Shown: piece by piece, positions 35,202-47,027 of the stretch
Layout of the letters: each line of letters opens with the position of its first letter
Numbering within the stretch: position 1 is the first letter of the stretch
NCBI RefSeq assembly: GCF_000208865.1
Contig: NC_018390.1
Coordinates: 3,490,270 to 3,554,269 of the forward strand
Reading direction: 5' to 3'
From: Neospora caninum Liverpool
Taxonomy: Eukaryota > Apicomplexa > Conoidasida > Eucoccidiorida > Sarcocystidae
DNA: 64,000 nt
Translations under genes and position numbers: made by a program
The notes under the pieces: model-generated
Told to the model about the DNA's origin: nothing
Seen by the model: only the letters and a program-made list of their open reading frames with translations
The model's database searches: none

Positions 35202-37506
35202 GTAACTGTTTTGGCACCGATCTGCATGTCAATGTGACGCTTGGGGTAGGTTCCATCTTTGGCGGTTCGGATTTCTGTGGACGGCTCGCCGTTTCGTTTG
35301 TTTTTGTTTCAGAGAGATGGAACGGGTCAACGTCTCCCACACAATTTCTTCCAAATTCATCGGCGACACTCTCCGAGCGACTGTCCTGAGAAAGAAGGAG
35401 GTTGTCGATGTCGTTGTAAGTCCCATTGTTCTTCGCTCTGCACACACGTGAAAATGTACCGGTCGTGTCCTTCTCTTTTTCGCTGTCTCTTTTCCTTGCT
35501 TTATCCGTCTTGTGTTCGTCCGTTTCTGGGCATTTGGACTGCTTCTCTCCTGCCTCGACGCGCTGCCGCGTCTCCTCAGCCGGCTCAGATGCTTGCCGAG
35601 TCCGCGGTGACGTTTTGAGATCGACGTGACCGGGTCTTCTCGTCTTCTCTGCCTTCACGACAGGGACGCTTCCTACGTGCCTAGTCCTCGCTGCTCGTGT
35701 TGCTTCTTTTCACGATCCCGATTTCTCTCCGATTTCCCTCCCCGTTCCCCAGATGTGGACACGACCTTGTTCCTCTCTCTCATCTATCTTCTTTCTCGTC
35801 TGTCGTCTTTCATACCGGTCAATTTTCGTTCTAGCCTCCTTCGCATTCCTCTCTTCTCTCGTGCCTTTCTGCCTCTCTGTCTTGCGTTCCTCTCTGTTTG
35901 CCTGTGTCTCCTTTTCTCCCGTTTAGGTTTTTTTGCTCCCATATTTTCTGCGTCCTTTTTGCCGTCTCAATCGTGCAGATTCCTCTCATCGAGGAGAACG
36001 CGCTGGTGCCGAAGCATCAGTGGGACCAGAAAGCGCGCTATCTGATCTACGGCGGCCTCGTCTTCTGTCCCCTCACCCTCGAGTATTTGAAAGTGAGAGA
36101 CGGGCACACGAGCGACTCTCTCTCCCTTTTCGCGTGTCTCGCCGCATGGAAAGCTAGACTGCTTTAGCCCGGCCTCGTTCGGTACCGTTTTTCGTGTTCG
36201 GTTACCTCTCCTTGCTCTTTCTATCCATTGTCTTCCTTCGAGACGTGCTCAGTCTGCTCCAGTTCCACGCGCGGTTTACCAGCCTAACGTTGCGAGCTCA
36301 GGCGAGCTTTTGGGTCGGGAACCGAGCGCGTTGCAAAAACGCGCTGAGCCACGAAGCCGCCTCCGAGTCCCCCGCACAGCAAGACAGGCGTTTGAAACGC
36401 GACGAAGAAGACGCGCCGATCTGCGCGCTCACGTCTCCTCGTTCGGCCCCTCTCTCGTGTGTGTCTTTGGCAGGACGAGTTTGGAGCAAAATTCAGCGAA
36501 CGAGCTCCTGCGTCGCTCCTCCAACCCCTCGCCGACATCTTTGCGACGGAAGAAGGCGAAGAGCCTGTCATCCTCAGCCACGTGAGTCCTGTGCGGCTTC
36601 CCTCTCTCAGCGGAGATGTCTTTCCTTTTCTGTACCTTCTCTACAAATATCCACACATATGAAGATATATGTGGGGTGTATGCGAGTGCATACAGGCATG
36701 CAAACATAGGCTGATGGCAGCACTCACATCTGTACAGACCGATACGCATATACATGCACATATGCATATAAAAATACATACATACATACGTACATACATG
36801 CATACATACATACATACATACATACATTCACATACATACATACATACATACATGCATACATACATACATACATCCACATACATACATACATACATACATA
36901 CATACATACATACGTACATACATACATACATACATACATACATACATACATACATCCACATACATACATACGTACATACATACATGCATACATACATACA
37001 TACATACGTACATACATACATGCATACATACATACATGCATACATATAGAGAGAGATATGTGAAGGTGTGACATATAGACAGGACTGTGGCGGTTGATTT
37101 GAAGCCTGATTTTTGCAGTGCCTGGAGTCAAAGGTGGATCGAGTGCAGCTGTCCCCTTGCGGTTTCGCAGATTCTCGCGTCAGACCTGACCAGCGGATAC
37201 ACCTTCCGCAATTGCCTCCTCACCCACGTGGACGGTCAGAAAGTTCTCAACATGAAACATCTCGCAAAACTCCTCGGCATGCCTCTGCCCTCTTCTTCTT
37301 CGGCTCCTTCTTCTCCCTCCACTTCTTCTCTTTCTACTTCCGGTGTGTCTGAGAAGAAAGAAGAGGAGAAAAGCGAGAACGACTTTGTGATTTTCCTCTT
37401 GGAGAACAAGGTCCAGTTGGTCTTGGAGCGATCGAAAGCCGAGGCGATGCAGCCGTTCATTCTCAAGCAGCACGCGATTCATTCGCCGACGAGCGAGGTT
37501 CTGTAG
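31192..37506 (+). CDS. DegP2: DegP/HtrA-family serine protease, mitochondrial (DegP2)
   Basis: Exons: 31192-32033, 32355-32475, 32938-33059, 33607-33896, 34376-34646, 35313-35415, 35979-36092, 36474-36581, 37171-37506; 768 aa. The N terminus ([16 protein letters not shown]) is Arg/Ser-rich without acids, as in mitochondrial presequences. A low-complexity Ser/Leu/Pro stretch follows, then the protease domain from about 220. The catalytic triad is complete: His267 in MTNAHC, Asp298 in ECDLALI and Ser377 in GNSGGP. A PDZ domain follows, with an acidic-basic insertion near [15 protein letters not shown], then a C-terminal region resembling the second PDZ of plant Deg9 ([19 protein letters not shown]). 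It degrades or refolds damaged proteins. The DegP2 name rests on synteny and presequence; T. gondii also has a rhoptry DegP. T. gondii DegP2 has been tied in a genetic screen to artemisinin susceptibility through mitochondrial heme metabolism. The start at 31192 (CACAATGG) is preferred over in-frame 30640. Confidence 0.9.
33085..33200. repeat. Purine-rich (GA)n tract in DegP2 intron 3
   Basis: Imperfect AGAGAGAAAGAGAC-type repeats, almost pure purine for about 115 bp. They begin 25 bp after the exon-3 donor at 33060. Confidence 0.85.
33959..34075. repeat. AT plus GATA tetranucleotide repeat in DegP2 intron 4
   Basis: Alternating AT leads into 13 perfect GATA units (34021-34072). It lies inside the intron 33897-34375. 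Confidence 0.95.
35115..35205. repeat. TATG / AT microsatellite in DegP2 intron 5
   Basis: TATG tetranucleotide repeats grade into alternating TA, about 90 bp, inside the intron 34647-35312. Confidence 0.9.
36773..37046. repeat. 270-bp CATA tetranucleotide repeat in DegP2 intron 8
   Basis: Almost continuous CATA units, interrupted by CGTA, TGCA and CCACATA variants. It lies in the intron 36582-37170 and ends about 125 bp before the last exon. Both strands read as open YVCM/HTYI frames, which are artefacts of the 4-bp period. Confidence 0.95.
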
Positions 37507-39186
37507 AGGGCACGCGAAGGGGGGTTTTCGCACGCGAGGAAAAAACAAGACGAGAGGCGAAAAGGAAACGAGAGACTTCCAACTCGGAAAGTGACACCGG
37601 AAAGAAAGAAACGAAAACGCCTTGCGCGGAATGCGCTCCGCAAGGCGCCTGTGGTTCGTGAAGGCTGCCACAAGGGAAGAACGATAACAGGAAAAGGCGC
37701 TGAACACTTGCGCTGCGATTCCTCTCGACTTCTGCTGCCGACGTCGCGCAAACACCGCTGGCGGTCGCGACGAAAAAAGGCAAGCAACGAGGACAAAGAC
37801 GACTCAAAAACAGACATGCTTTGACAGAGAGAAAGGAGAGACAGGGAGACAGAGAAAGGGACGGTCGTGAGAGACCGAGAGTGAGGGGGGCGGGAGCAGT
37901 CGCAAAGAGGGGAAGCATGTTGTCAAACCGGTCACTTGTTTCTTCCCTTCCCTCTGCCTAGGTTGCGCAGCAGGTTCTTTTCCGTTCTTCTCCCCTCTTA
38001 TGTGTACACAGATGAAAACGTCGCGCTGAAACTGCATCGGGTTTCGTCGCCTCTTTGCTGTCTTGTCTTTGCTTTCGAGTTTGCCCGTCGTCCTCCTCTT
38101 TCCCGTGTTTTCAGTCTCCTGCCTCTCTGCTGTCCAAAGCTTGTTTTGTTCTCCCCTTCTCCCCTCTCGCCCCGTGCCGTTTCGCCTGCCGACTTGTCTG
38201 TCCGTTTGCAAACATTTTGTCTTTTTTGTTTGCGGGCGTCACTGCCTTCCCGGACTGTGGCCAGAAGCTTCGGGCGTGCATGGCGCTTTCTTCCCTCAAC
38301 TCGCGCAGCCCGCAAGTCGGCGCTGTGGCAGTTTGTTAGAACTAAAAGCTTGTCTTCGAGATCGCGTATGTGCTTGGGTGCTCGGCAAGCTTATGGAGGA
38401 AACCTCCCTCCTTCCGGAAGTCGTGCACGCAAAGACAATACTCAACACATTAGAGAAATCGAAATAGAGAAGGAAGAAAATAGAAGAGACCGCAACGGTT
38501 GCCTTCAAATGAACATATTTCGATCGGCTTACTCATCTCGTCCTGTACAACTATATACATATAAACATACACGTCTATACATATTATCCACACATCTATA
38601 CGCCTGTCTATTTGTATATGTGTGTACATGCATAGATGTATGTATGCGTCTTTATATATACATATATATATATATATATATTGATATGAAGATATTTCGA
38701 GATATGGAACTGTATTTCACTAAGAACACACTTTTTCATTTGCAGCGGAAGAGCGCTCACGGACAGCTGAGCGCCCGTGAGGGGTTCGGCGGCCAGGCGG
38801 TCTTTGTGTGCATTGTTGGTCTCAACGAACGAGAGAATTTGAGCATTCGAAGTAAAAAGGGGAAAGGACGAGACACGGAGAAGGCAAATGGAGACGCATG
38901 GACGGGATTCTCGTCCCTTTGAAATCAGTTTTTTTGAGTGACAAGTTGACGAAAGCAACGAGAAACGCAAGACAAAAAACCGACAGGAAAAGGACGCAGG
39001 TGTCTGCATATGAAGAGAGAGGGGACGGGACACGCGCACACTCGCCTGTGTGAGAAGACAACAGATGCAAAGAACGATGACAGAACAAAAAGGAACGAAA
39101 AAAACCCAAGCCGTAAGCAGACCTGGTTAACGAGAGAACACAAGAATCCCAGGAAAATGAAAAAAACGATACCTGCATACATGGGG

Positions 39187-39223
<37 letters not shown>

Positions 39224-39283
39224 GATATGAACAGCCATACGCTAGTACACAGTTTTATCTATCAACCTCTACCGATACACACA

Positions 39284-39317
<34 letters not shown>

Positions 39318-39408
39318 GGGTGTATGTAAACATGTTGACGGAGATTGGAGACAGCGTTAGCGAGGGAAGACGAGAGCGTTGAGAAAATTCGATCTTTTCC
39401 CTCTTTTC
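37507..39408. other. Convergent spacer between DegP2 and SMU1
   Basis: Shared 3' region of two converging genes. AT microsatellites lie at about 38652-38682, 39190-39222 and 39288-39316. The open frame 38063-38467 has no recognisable homology. No clear polyadenylation signal was identified. Confidence 0.5.
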
Positions 39409-42400
39409 TCAAGGCCGTAGGAGATTGAGGCAGCCGTCGCATCCCCAGGAAGCCATCACGTTGTGATGGGGATGGTGCACAATGCCGATCGCGTCCTTTT
39501 CGTGGATCTGCAAAACGGAGAAAAAGAACGGCGCGAGCTCAGCTGCTACACGCGCACGAAAGCGAAGCGGACGGCAGGCGACACGAAGCAAGTGAAAAGA
39601 GAAAGAAAGAGAACGAAAGAGAGAGGAAACGCAAAGACAAGATCACGTGCTCACCTTCATGACGTGCTCGAGTTTTCCTGTCGCGTTCGCGAAGCAGTAG
39701 AGAGTGTTGTCTTCTCCGGCGCAGTACAGCCACTCGCCTCGAGGCGACACTGGGCGCATAAAAGCCGAAAAGAGAGAAAAGAGACAGATCACTTTCACAG
39801 CAACAGGGGACATCAGAGAAAAAAACACTGGTGACGGCGCGCGAGAAAGAATCGCGAAAAGGTAGGAACTGGAGAGAAGCGAAAGGATGAGAAAAAGGAA
39901 ACTTCTGAAAAAGGTCCGGTCCCTGGCAGACGCAGATGGTTCAGACCCGCGTGGAAACACAAGGCCGTTTCGGAGCGAGAGCGGTGAATCCACACGTAAT
40001 TCAAACAAAGTATCGACATTTTTAAAACTATTCGTAGGCTGTGATGCGGCTTCCAAACACGGTAAAGCTTGTGAATTACAATGCAACTTTAGTGAAACAG
40101 CGCAAGAAGGTCTGCGGTTCCAGCAAGGGAAACAGAGAGAGAAGAAAGCAAGAAATACACAGGGAATCTTTGTGGGGTGTACGTACAGCACGCGTAGACA
40201 AAGTCTCCGCCTTGTTTCTTTCCACTGGACCACGTTTTGATTGCGTGGCCTTCCAGCGTCATCAACATGATGGTTGATGTCTTGGAGCAAACGTAAATCA
40301 AATCCTTCTCGGATCCACGCTGCAGAAAGCACATACCGCATGCAAAACCCTGTGACGCCTTACTCGAAAAGGCGCCATACGATTGAAACACCCCAGCCAC
40401 TGTCGCTGTAGATGAATGCTGAATTTAGAGTTTGTTTCCGATGACACTGCATAACATGAAAATGCTCTGTCCGCCATCTTCCTGTCTCAAACCGAGAAGC
40501 AGTGAAACACTGCTCAGGCGATCTGAACGGGGTTTCAGTTCAGACCGCGCCGCCGTTCGGTCACACCTGTCTCGTGCAGTCTCGTTTTTCGAAGGCCACG
40601 AGAGCAACGGGAGCGAAACGCATGTGCGGCGATGACGTGAAGCTAGACACACACTGTGAGGAGGCCTAGGAATGCTCCAGCGCGGCATGCGGACCGGCAG
40701 CAGATACCCTTTTCACGCACGCGGCTGCCACGCGACGACTGTAACGAATCCACGAGACGCGCCGCGTTCACAGCCTCAGCCGACCGCAACGGAGAGAGAC
40801 TCGGATTCTACAGAAAGACGCACGGCTCTGCTCCTCGGTCGCTGCGTCTTTCTGTCTTTTCTGTATCTGTGCGGCCTTGTAGGTGGAGCTTTTCTTACCT
40901 TGGGAGCAAGGATGATGTTGTTGATCGCAGGCAAGTGCTGCGCTCCGTTCATGTGCGGAGGAAGCGGCGGCGCAAAGGTGTGAAGGCAGTCTTGCGTCTT
41001 TGCATCCCAGATCTTCACCTTTCCGTCGGCACTGCCTGACGAAGGCCACCGTGCAAAGCGACACGAAAGATTCATGAAACACGACTGAGCGACATACACG
41101 CGACGAAGAGAAACAGAAAGAGACAAAGAGAGAGGCATGGATGTATCTTCACACAGGGACGAAAAACACGGCTGTCTAAGGCGGATGTGTGTATGTAGGA
41201 AAGGCTCTTTGCCTGCATCAATTGCGCGTCTTTTCTTTCCGTTCCGCGAACCTACCCAGCTACGCCCGACAATGCACAACGGTGGACACTAAAAATAATA
41301 GAGATTTACAGGCAAATACAGATACAGACGGATAGATAGAGATACAGATAAATAGCGATACAGTTAGATATGGATAGAAATAGATGGAGATACAGATAGA
41401 TAGCGATACAGTTAGATATGGATACAGATAGATGGAGATACAGATAGACAGCGATACAGTTAGATACAGAGATGTGTGGATGTTTTTCGGGCAGAGACAA
41501 ATAAAGGCGTTGATGCGGCGTGTGCGGGTGTCTCTGGTTCTGAATGCACCGTATGTCACCCTCTCTGGAAGTGTTACTTTCTTCCTTTTGAAGACGTTTC
41601 CCCACCTGTAACAACCCGCGTGTTGTCGGGAAGATACAGGGCGCAGTTGACGAAGGTCAAATGCCCACGGAATTCCTTCAGAGTCTTGCCTGACTTGAGA
41701 CCATGGATTCTGGACAAAAAAGTGGAGACCAAAAAAGATATGTGCCTTTTTCGCCGTACGGGAATCTCTGCATGATGTACAATATCTATTTTACCAATGC
41801 CAACATATGTATCTGTATATGTATTTGACTGGTGTGATGAATACATCCAGACATACAAGCAAACAAATGTACTTATATCTATACTTCGGAATCAAGCAGT
41901 GGAGATATACACGTGTATGCATATGTGATTGCCTATTTCTGTCTATACATGACGGCATTCACTTCGCAGACGCCTGCAGAGCTGGTGATGTTTTCAGCTT
42001 ACCTCGCAGTTGTATCGAACGATGACGTGAGGAGGTGCGTGTTGTCTTTGCTGAAGGAAATCGACGTAATAGCTGGTGACAGAAGCAACGGCAGGCGCGG
42101 AATTGCTGGTCTTACGCACGCATGCGTTCCATCGAAGTTCCAGATACACTGTCTCTACACTGGCCACACCCCGGACGACTCCCGTCCATCTGTATCGACG
42201 CCTTTGCATGCAGGAAGCCACATCTACAACAAGCTTACTCAGCAGCATCTATATATACATACAATCGACAGACTGGCTATGGATGCATAGGGCTATAGAT
42301 ACATCCACGTCGACATCCCTATAAAGACGCCTCTATCTACATAGGGATGCGTGCATCGGCACCAAGATACGCACACACGTAGCTGCATATTTATCGGGAC

Positions 42401-43581
42401 AGCCATCTCGGTGTGCATGGAGACGTGTGCATGCATCGCGAGCTACGGGGAGACACAGAGATGTTGACGAAGAGCGAGTCAGTCAGCAGGAACGCAGCCG
42501 CTACAACTCTTTACCTCCGTCGTGAGCTCGATCGAATTTCCTGGCGCACTGTCCCGTTGCGACAATCCACACTTTCAGCTGGCCGTCTTGACTGCCCGTG
42601 GCAAGCACTTCGCTGTCTCTGCTGAACTCGACGGCGACAACGGCGCTTGTGTGCATCATCAACGCGTCCTGCGTCCAAACGAATCCGTGAATCAGGGAAC
42701 AAGCGTCTCTCCCTGCCTGGTTATATCTGTATTTCTTCAAGTGTGACTCTCCCTATATGAATCATCCGAATCTGTATCTTCCTTCATATCTATCTCTCTC
42801 AATTTAACTTTCTGTCTCTCAATCTCTATTTAACTTTCTATCCCGCAATCTCCATTTCTTTCTCTCTCTCTGCCTTTCTTGCTGTTTCCCTGTCTCTGTC
42901 TCTCTGGTCTCGTTGTTCCGCGGCGACTCGCGCGCGCTACGCTCCTACCTCTTTCTGGTAAGACAGTTCCTTGTTCAGTTGTCCCGTTGTCCACTCCCAG
43001 ACTTCCACGAAACCGTCAATGGAGCCAGACACGAGGTGGTGACCGTCGGGCGAGAAGGCGGCGCATTCCGGATGCGACTTGCTGCCAAACTGCAGAGAAA
43101 ACCAAGACGAATCAGCCAGAATTTCTCCCTCTCGCGACGAACAAGGGGGCGAAAGAGCAACACTGGTGACACAGAGCCGGAGAGACGGATCAGCAGCAGG
43201 CGCTTTGTGCCGCTCGCGAGTCCGTGACGGGATTCATAAGAGCCGTCGGGGAAGAGCCTCTACGGGCAAGAACACCCGCTTGCAAGGACTGCGCTTGAGA
43301 GCGGAACTTGGAGACACCAGGACACAAAACCCCGTGCGGAGACGAGGGAGACCCGCGCTCTTTTCGCTGAGCCGACTCGACTTCAAACCACCCGGGAGAA
43401 AACCACCCAGGAGGGGCGCAGGACAAGAAGGCCAGAACCACAGAAGGACACGAACGTCTCACTGTCAAAATTCAAGGCACAAGTGAGAAAAAACGGAAAT
43501 CGACATGTCCGCGGGTCCTCACAGCCAGTGCATCCGCCCTACTTCTCTCCAGATGTTTGCGTATACATCCATCTCTATCTG

Positions 43582-43620
<39 letters not shown>

Positions 43621-46600
43621 ATATATATATATATATGTATATGTGAATCAGTCCATATCATATCTCTCCTCGCCCACTATATACATATATATGTATATCT
43701 GTATCTGTCTGTATCGAAATGGACGCGTGTATAAAGGTTATGTACATGCATGTCTCATAGTTCGCCTGGAGACGCCTGGACAGCATCAGGCAGATGTGTC
43801 ACGTAAGACACCACAGAGGCGGCAGAAACGCGCGCAGTGGCGAGTGCTACTTGCACGCGCAGAACGCCTCAGCTCTTCCTGGCGCGTGAAACAGACACAT
43901 CAATTTGGGCCCCGCCTACCTTGATCGTTTTCGCGATTGCCACCGGGAATTCCTCTCGGCCTTCCTTGCCTGTCGAGGCTGCGTTGAGGAAGAGATCGAA
44001 TTTGTCCCCCGCAGGAAGCATGCCTTTCTGTTTTTGGTATTTCAAGGACATTCCGAGAAGCGTCAAGAGGCGAGAAGCTGGGACGCTTTGCAACTCGTTC
44101 GCGATTGCTGAAGTTCAGACACACCAGCGACACGCATGCAACCGTTCACACAACCGCCAGCGTCCACAGAGTGAAGACGGAGATGAAGACAGGCAGTGCT
44201 CGCGAGAGAAAAGCGCGAGACGTGCACAGGGACAGAACGCGCGAAAAAACAGAGACAAAGAGATGTACGCAGGGACACACTGAGACCTCTGAGATGGTGC
44301 ACTACGAAGCACACATCGAGTGTTTGGAATATGGGCACAGGCAGAAGAGTAGGACTCAAGGTACGGTGTATCAGGATGTACTGGTATATATATCGCGTTA
44401 TCTCTGCCAATGTTTCTGCGCTTTCCAGTGCCAAACAGATGCACATTTACAGACGTGTGTGTTGGCGAGTTTTGCATGAACCTGAGTGTATGCAGACAGC
44501 TTTGGGAGGCCGCGATAGGTCGTCGTATCGTGCAGAGAGAGAAATACTCTCGGGGGCTAGAGCCGATGTTGTGTCTCTGCGGGGCACGAGATGTCTGGGT
44601 GATCCCGAGTGAGTCCGTTGTCGCTTCTGCGCCTGGAGAAAAAAGGGAAATGTGAAGATGTGAATTTGGCGCCGTTTCGTTTAGTGCGACGCCACTCACC
44701 TTGCGCGATGGTGGCACGTCGCTTTTCTTTGCTGGAGTGTTCGTACACGTCTTTCGGATCGAAGAATGGTTTATTGCAGAGGAGCTCGAGGCGCTTGAAC
44801 TTTTCTGGATGCTGCAGGCGGTACTGGTTGAAGACGCTCGTTTCGCGGAGGAGACAACGCCCTAACTCGACTTCGCGCAGTTCCAACATCTCACACAGAA
44901 CCTGAAACCCACACAGACACATCGCGACCGCCGCAAAGGTAACCGCACCCGTGTGTGTACCTCCTCTGCCTGTGCACACTGTGTCTGGGTTTGGTATTGC
45001 CATCAACACGCACCCGCCAACTCCCCCCCTGTCGCCTCTATACCATCTGCACGGCGTTGTGAAAGTGTGGCTCTTTCCGCATCCATCTTCCAATGCATGC
45101 ATCGGTTCACAGGCGCGCCGCGGGCGAGCGAGAGCAAGAGAGCAGGGAAACAGGAGCAAAAAAGGCAGGCAAGGAGACGGAAACGAGCCGTGCAGATGCT
45201 GCCTGAAATTCCAGGCGGGCGTGCTCTCCAACGTTCGGCCCCAGAGAAGAGAGAAGACAAGACGGCGAGACAGCGACGACGACAAACGCGGGGAGAGACC
45301 GATCAGAGTCTTGACGCGCGAGAGTGGATGTCGATATAAAAAACAACAGAGGGGAAAGAAACTGCAGATCGGAGAAGCGGCCTGCGCAGGCGCGGAGAAC
45401 ACGGCGGCGTGCCGTGTTCGGGGAGCGTCGCGGATTCAAAAGAAAACCAAAGAGGTTTTTGGTGTCCAGAGACCGAGAGAGACAGGCGGGAAGCAGAAAA
45501 CGAGGCGGAGCCGGGGAAGGACACAGCCCAGCGGAAAGAGACAGGCACGAAGTTCAAGACGAAAGCGAACGAGACAGGCCCAGAAAGCTCAGAGCGCCGG
45601 CGACCTCGCACCTTTCCATGTCTCTCCCAGGCATGCAGCACGCGAAGCGAGAACACCACGGAAGAGAAAAGCAGGAAAGCGTGAGAGACCGTCCTACCTG
45701 TTCATACAGAAGATGAAGTGTGTCGTCTTGCAACTTGCAATGGGAGACAGTCTGGAGCACGGAATCCCACTTCCCCTGTTGCACGTCGCCCGCAAATTCC
45801 TCAACGCTCTCGACTGCGTTCAGGTACACGCCAGTTTCCTCTTGAAGAACCTGAGAGGACAACAAGCGAGAGGCGCCCGCTTCCGGGCCACAGAGGTGCA
45901 TGCGTAGTCCCGGTGGCTAGTCGACGAGGCCAGGCGAGTTCACGAACTCTTGCATTCGCGTATGCCCAACCGGTTGTGCGGAGCTCTCGCGCGGCTACAA
46001 CGAAGGGGCGTGGCGTTTGTGTGCAGTCCAACGGCACGGAGAAGAGAAGAAAAACCCGAAAACGACACAGCAGGAAACGAAAGAGGTCACAGAGACCCAC
46101 AAGCGCGTGGCGTGTCTCACAGCACATCCCTTTTCACATGCAGCAGTTATCCTCATTTGAAAATCACATAATCCTCATCTGACAGGCTCTCTTTTAATAC
46201 GTGCTCGGTGCGCATATATCTGCCCACCTACACGCACTGAATACATCTGCATATGCTTCTGTATATGTGTATGTACGTTTGAATGTATTTGGATAGATAC
46301 GTACGGTTTACATAGATCTAGAGTCATATATGTGATATATACATATATATGCAGATGAAAATGCATTTTCGTATATTTGTATTTGAAGAAGGATATATGT
46401 AGATTTAAGGTGAGAAGGTATAGGCGAAAATACTTTCAGAGTGGGACAAGGTGACAGTGGAGATGGATGTCTTTGGCTTCAAGACGCACCTGGAGAGTGC
46501 GTGTGAGGTTGCTCTCCTGCAGGAACTGCAGAATGAGGCGAATGACGCTGCATGCAAAGACGGAGAAAAGTGCAGAAGGCGGTGTGGAGACGAAGAAGGC

Positions 46601-47027
46601 AAGCGCAAGGAGAAAAAAGCGAGGAAACAGAAAAGCACAGAGCCAGTGAGGGAGAACGGGGGGATGACGGGAAAAGATACAGGACAAGAAGGGGAGACTC
46701 ACACGGCGGGGGGAAACACGACAGGTATAAAGGGGAGGAACAGGCGGAAAGACACCGCGGCTAAGAAATAAAGCACGGCGAGGAACGACGAAAGCAAACG
46801 GGAGAGTTGGGCAACGAAATGGAAAAATAGCAAAGGGAGACGCAGGAGGAGAATCGCCAGTTTAGAAGCGGCGACACAAGATACCGTATGAGTTGAGGAA
46901 ATACGGCGAGCGGAGGGGAAAAGTGCACCGGAAAAGCTAGCAAATGAATAAATGGATTTAGAGCAGCGCGATAAAATGTAAAGGCGTCGACCTACTCGGC
47001 TGAATCGATCTCAAGATTTGTCGCCAT
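39409..47027 (-). CDS. SMU1: SMU1 homologue, spliceosomal WD40 protein
   Basis: Exons in transcript order: 47027-46996, 46547-46490, 45850-45698, 44901-44700, 44107-43920, 43089-42949, 42668-42515, 42072-42003, 41709-41606, 41035-40899, 40319-40187, 39749-39655, 39507-39409. All 13 join in phase to 521 aa, against 513 in human. The start [16 protein letters not shown] matches the SMU1 start. LisH lies at about 10-43 and CTLH at about 45-100 ([25 protein letters not shown]). The linker [12 protein letters not shown] and [10 protein letters not shown] follow. Seven WD repeats run from about 225 to the end: [51 protein letters not shown] and others. SMU1 pairs with RED/IK in the spliceosomal B complex and aids activation, especially of short introns. 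The alignment to human is nearly gapless, so the exon model is firm. Splice sites are GT-AG throughout. Confidence 0.97.
41308..41472. repeat. GATA-rich minisatellite in SMU1 intron
   Basis: GATACAG and GATAGATA words repeat with a period near 50 bp: GCGATACAGTTAGATATGGA recurs. It lies in the SMU1 intron 41036-41605. Confidence 0.85.
43576..43642. repeat. CTAT tetranucleotide plus AT repeat in SMU1 intron
   Basis: About ten CTAT units followed by alternating TA, inside the SMU1 intron 43090-43919. Confidence 0.92.

Noticed and set aside
36669..37131. Long MYVCMYVC / HTYIHTYI ORFs on both strands
   Set aside because: They are translations of the CATA tetranucleotide repeat in a DegP2 intron.
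38063..38467. 134-aa ORF in the DegP2/SMU1 convergent spacer
   Set aside because: No homology and competing frames. It lies past the DegP2 stop, so 3' UTR is the simpler reading.
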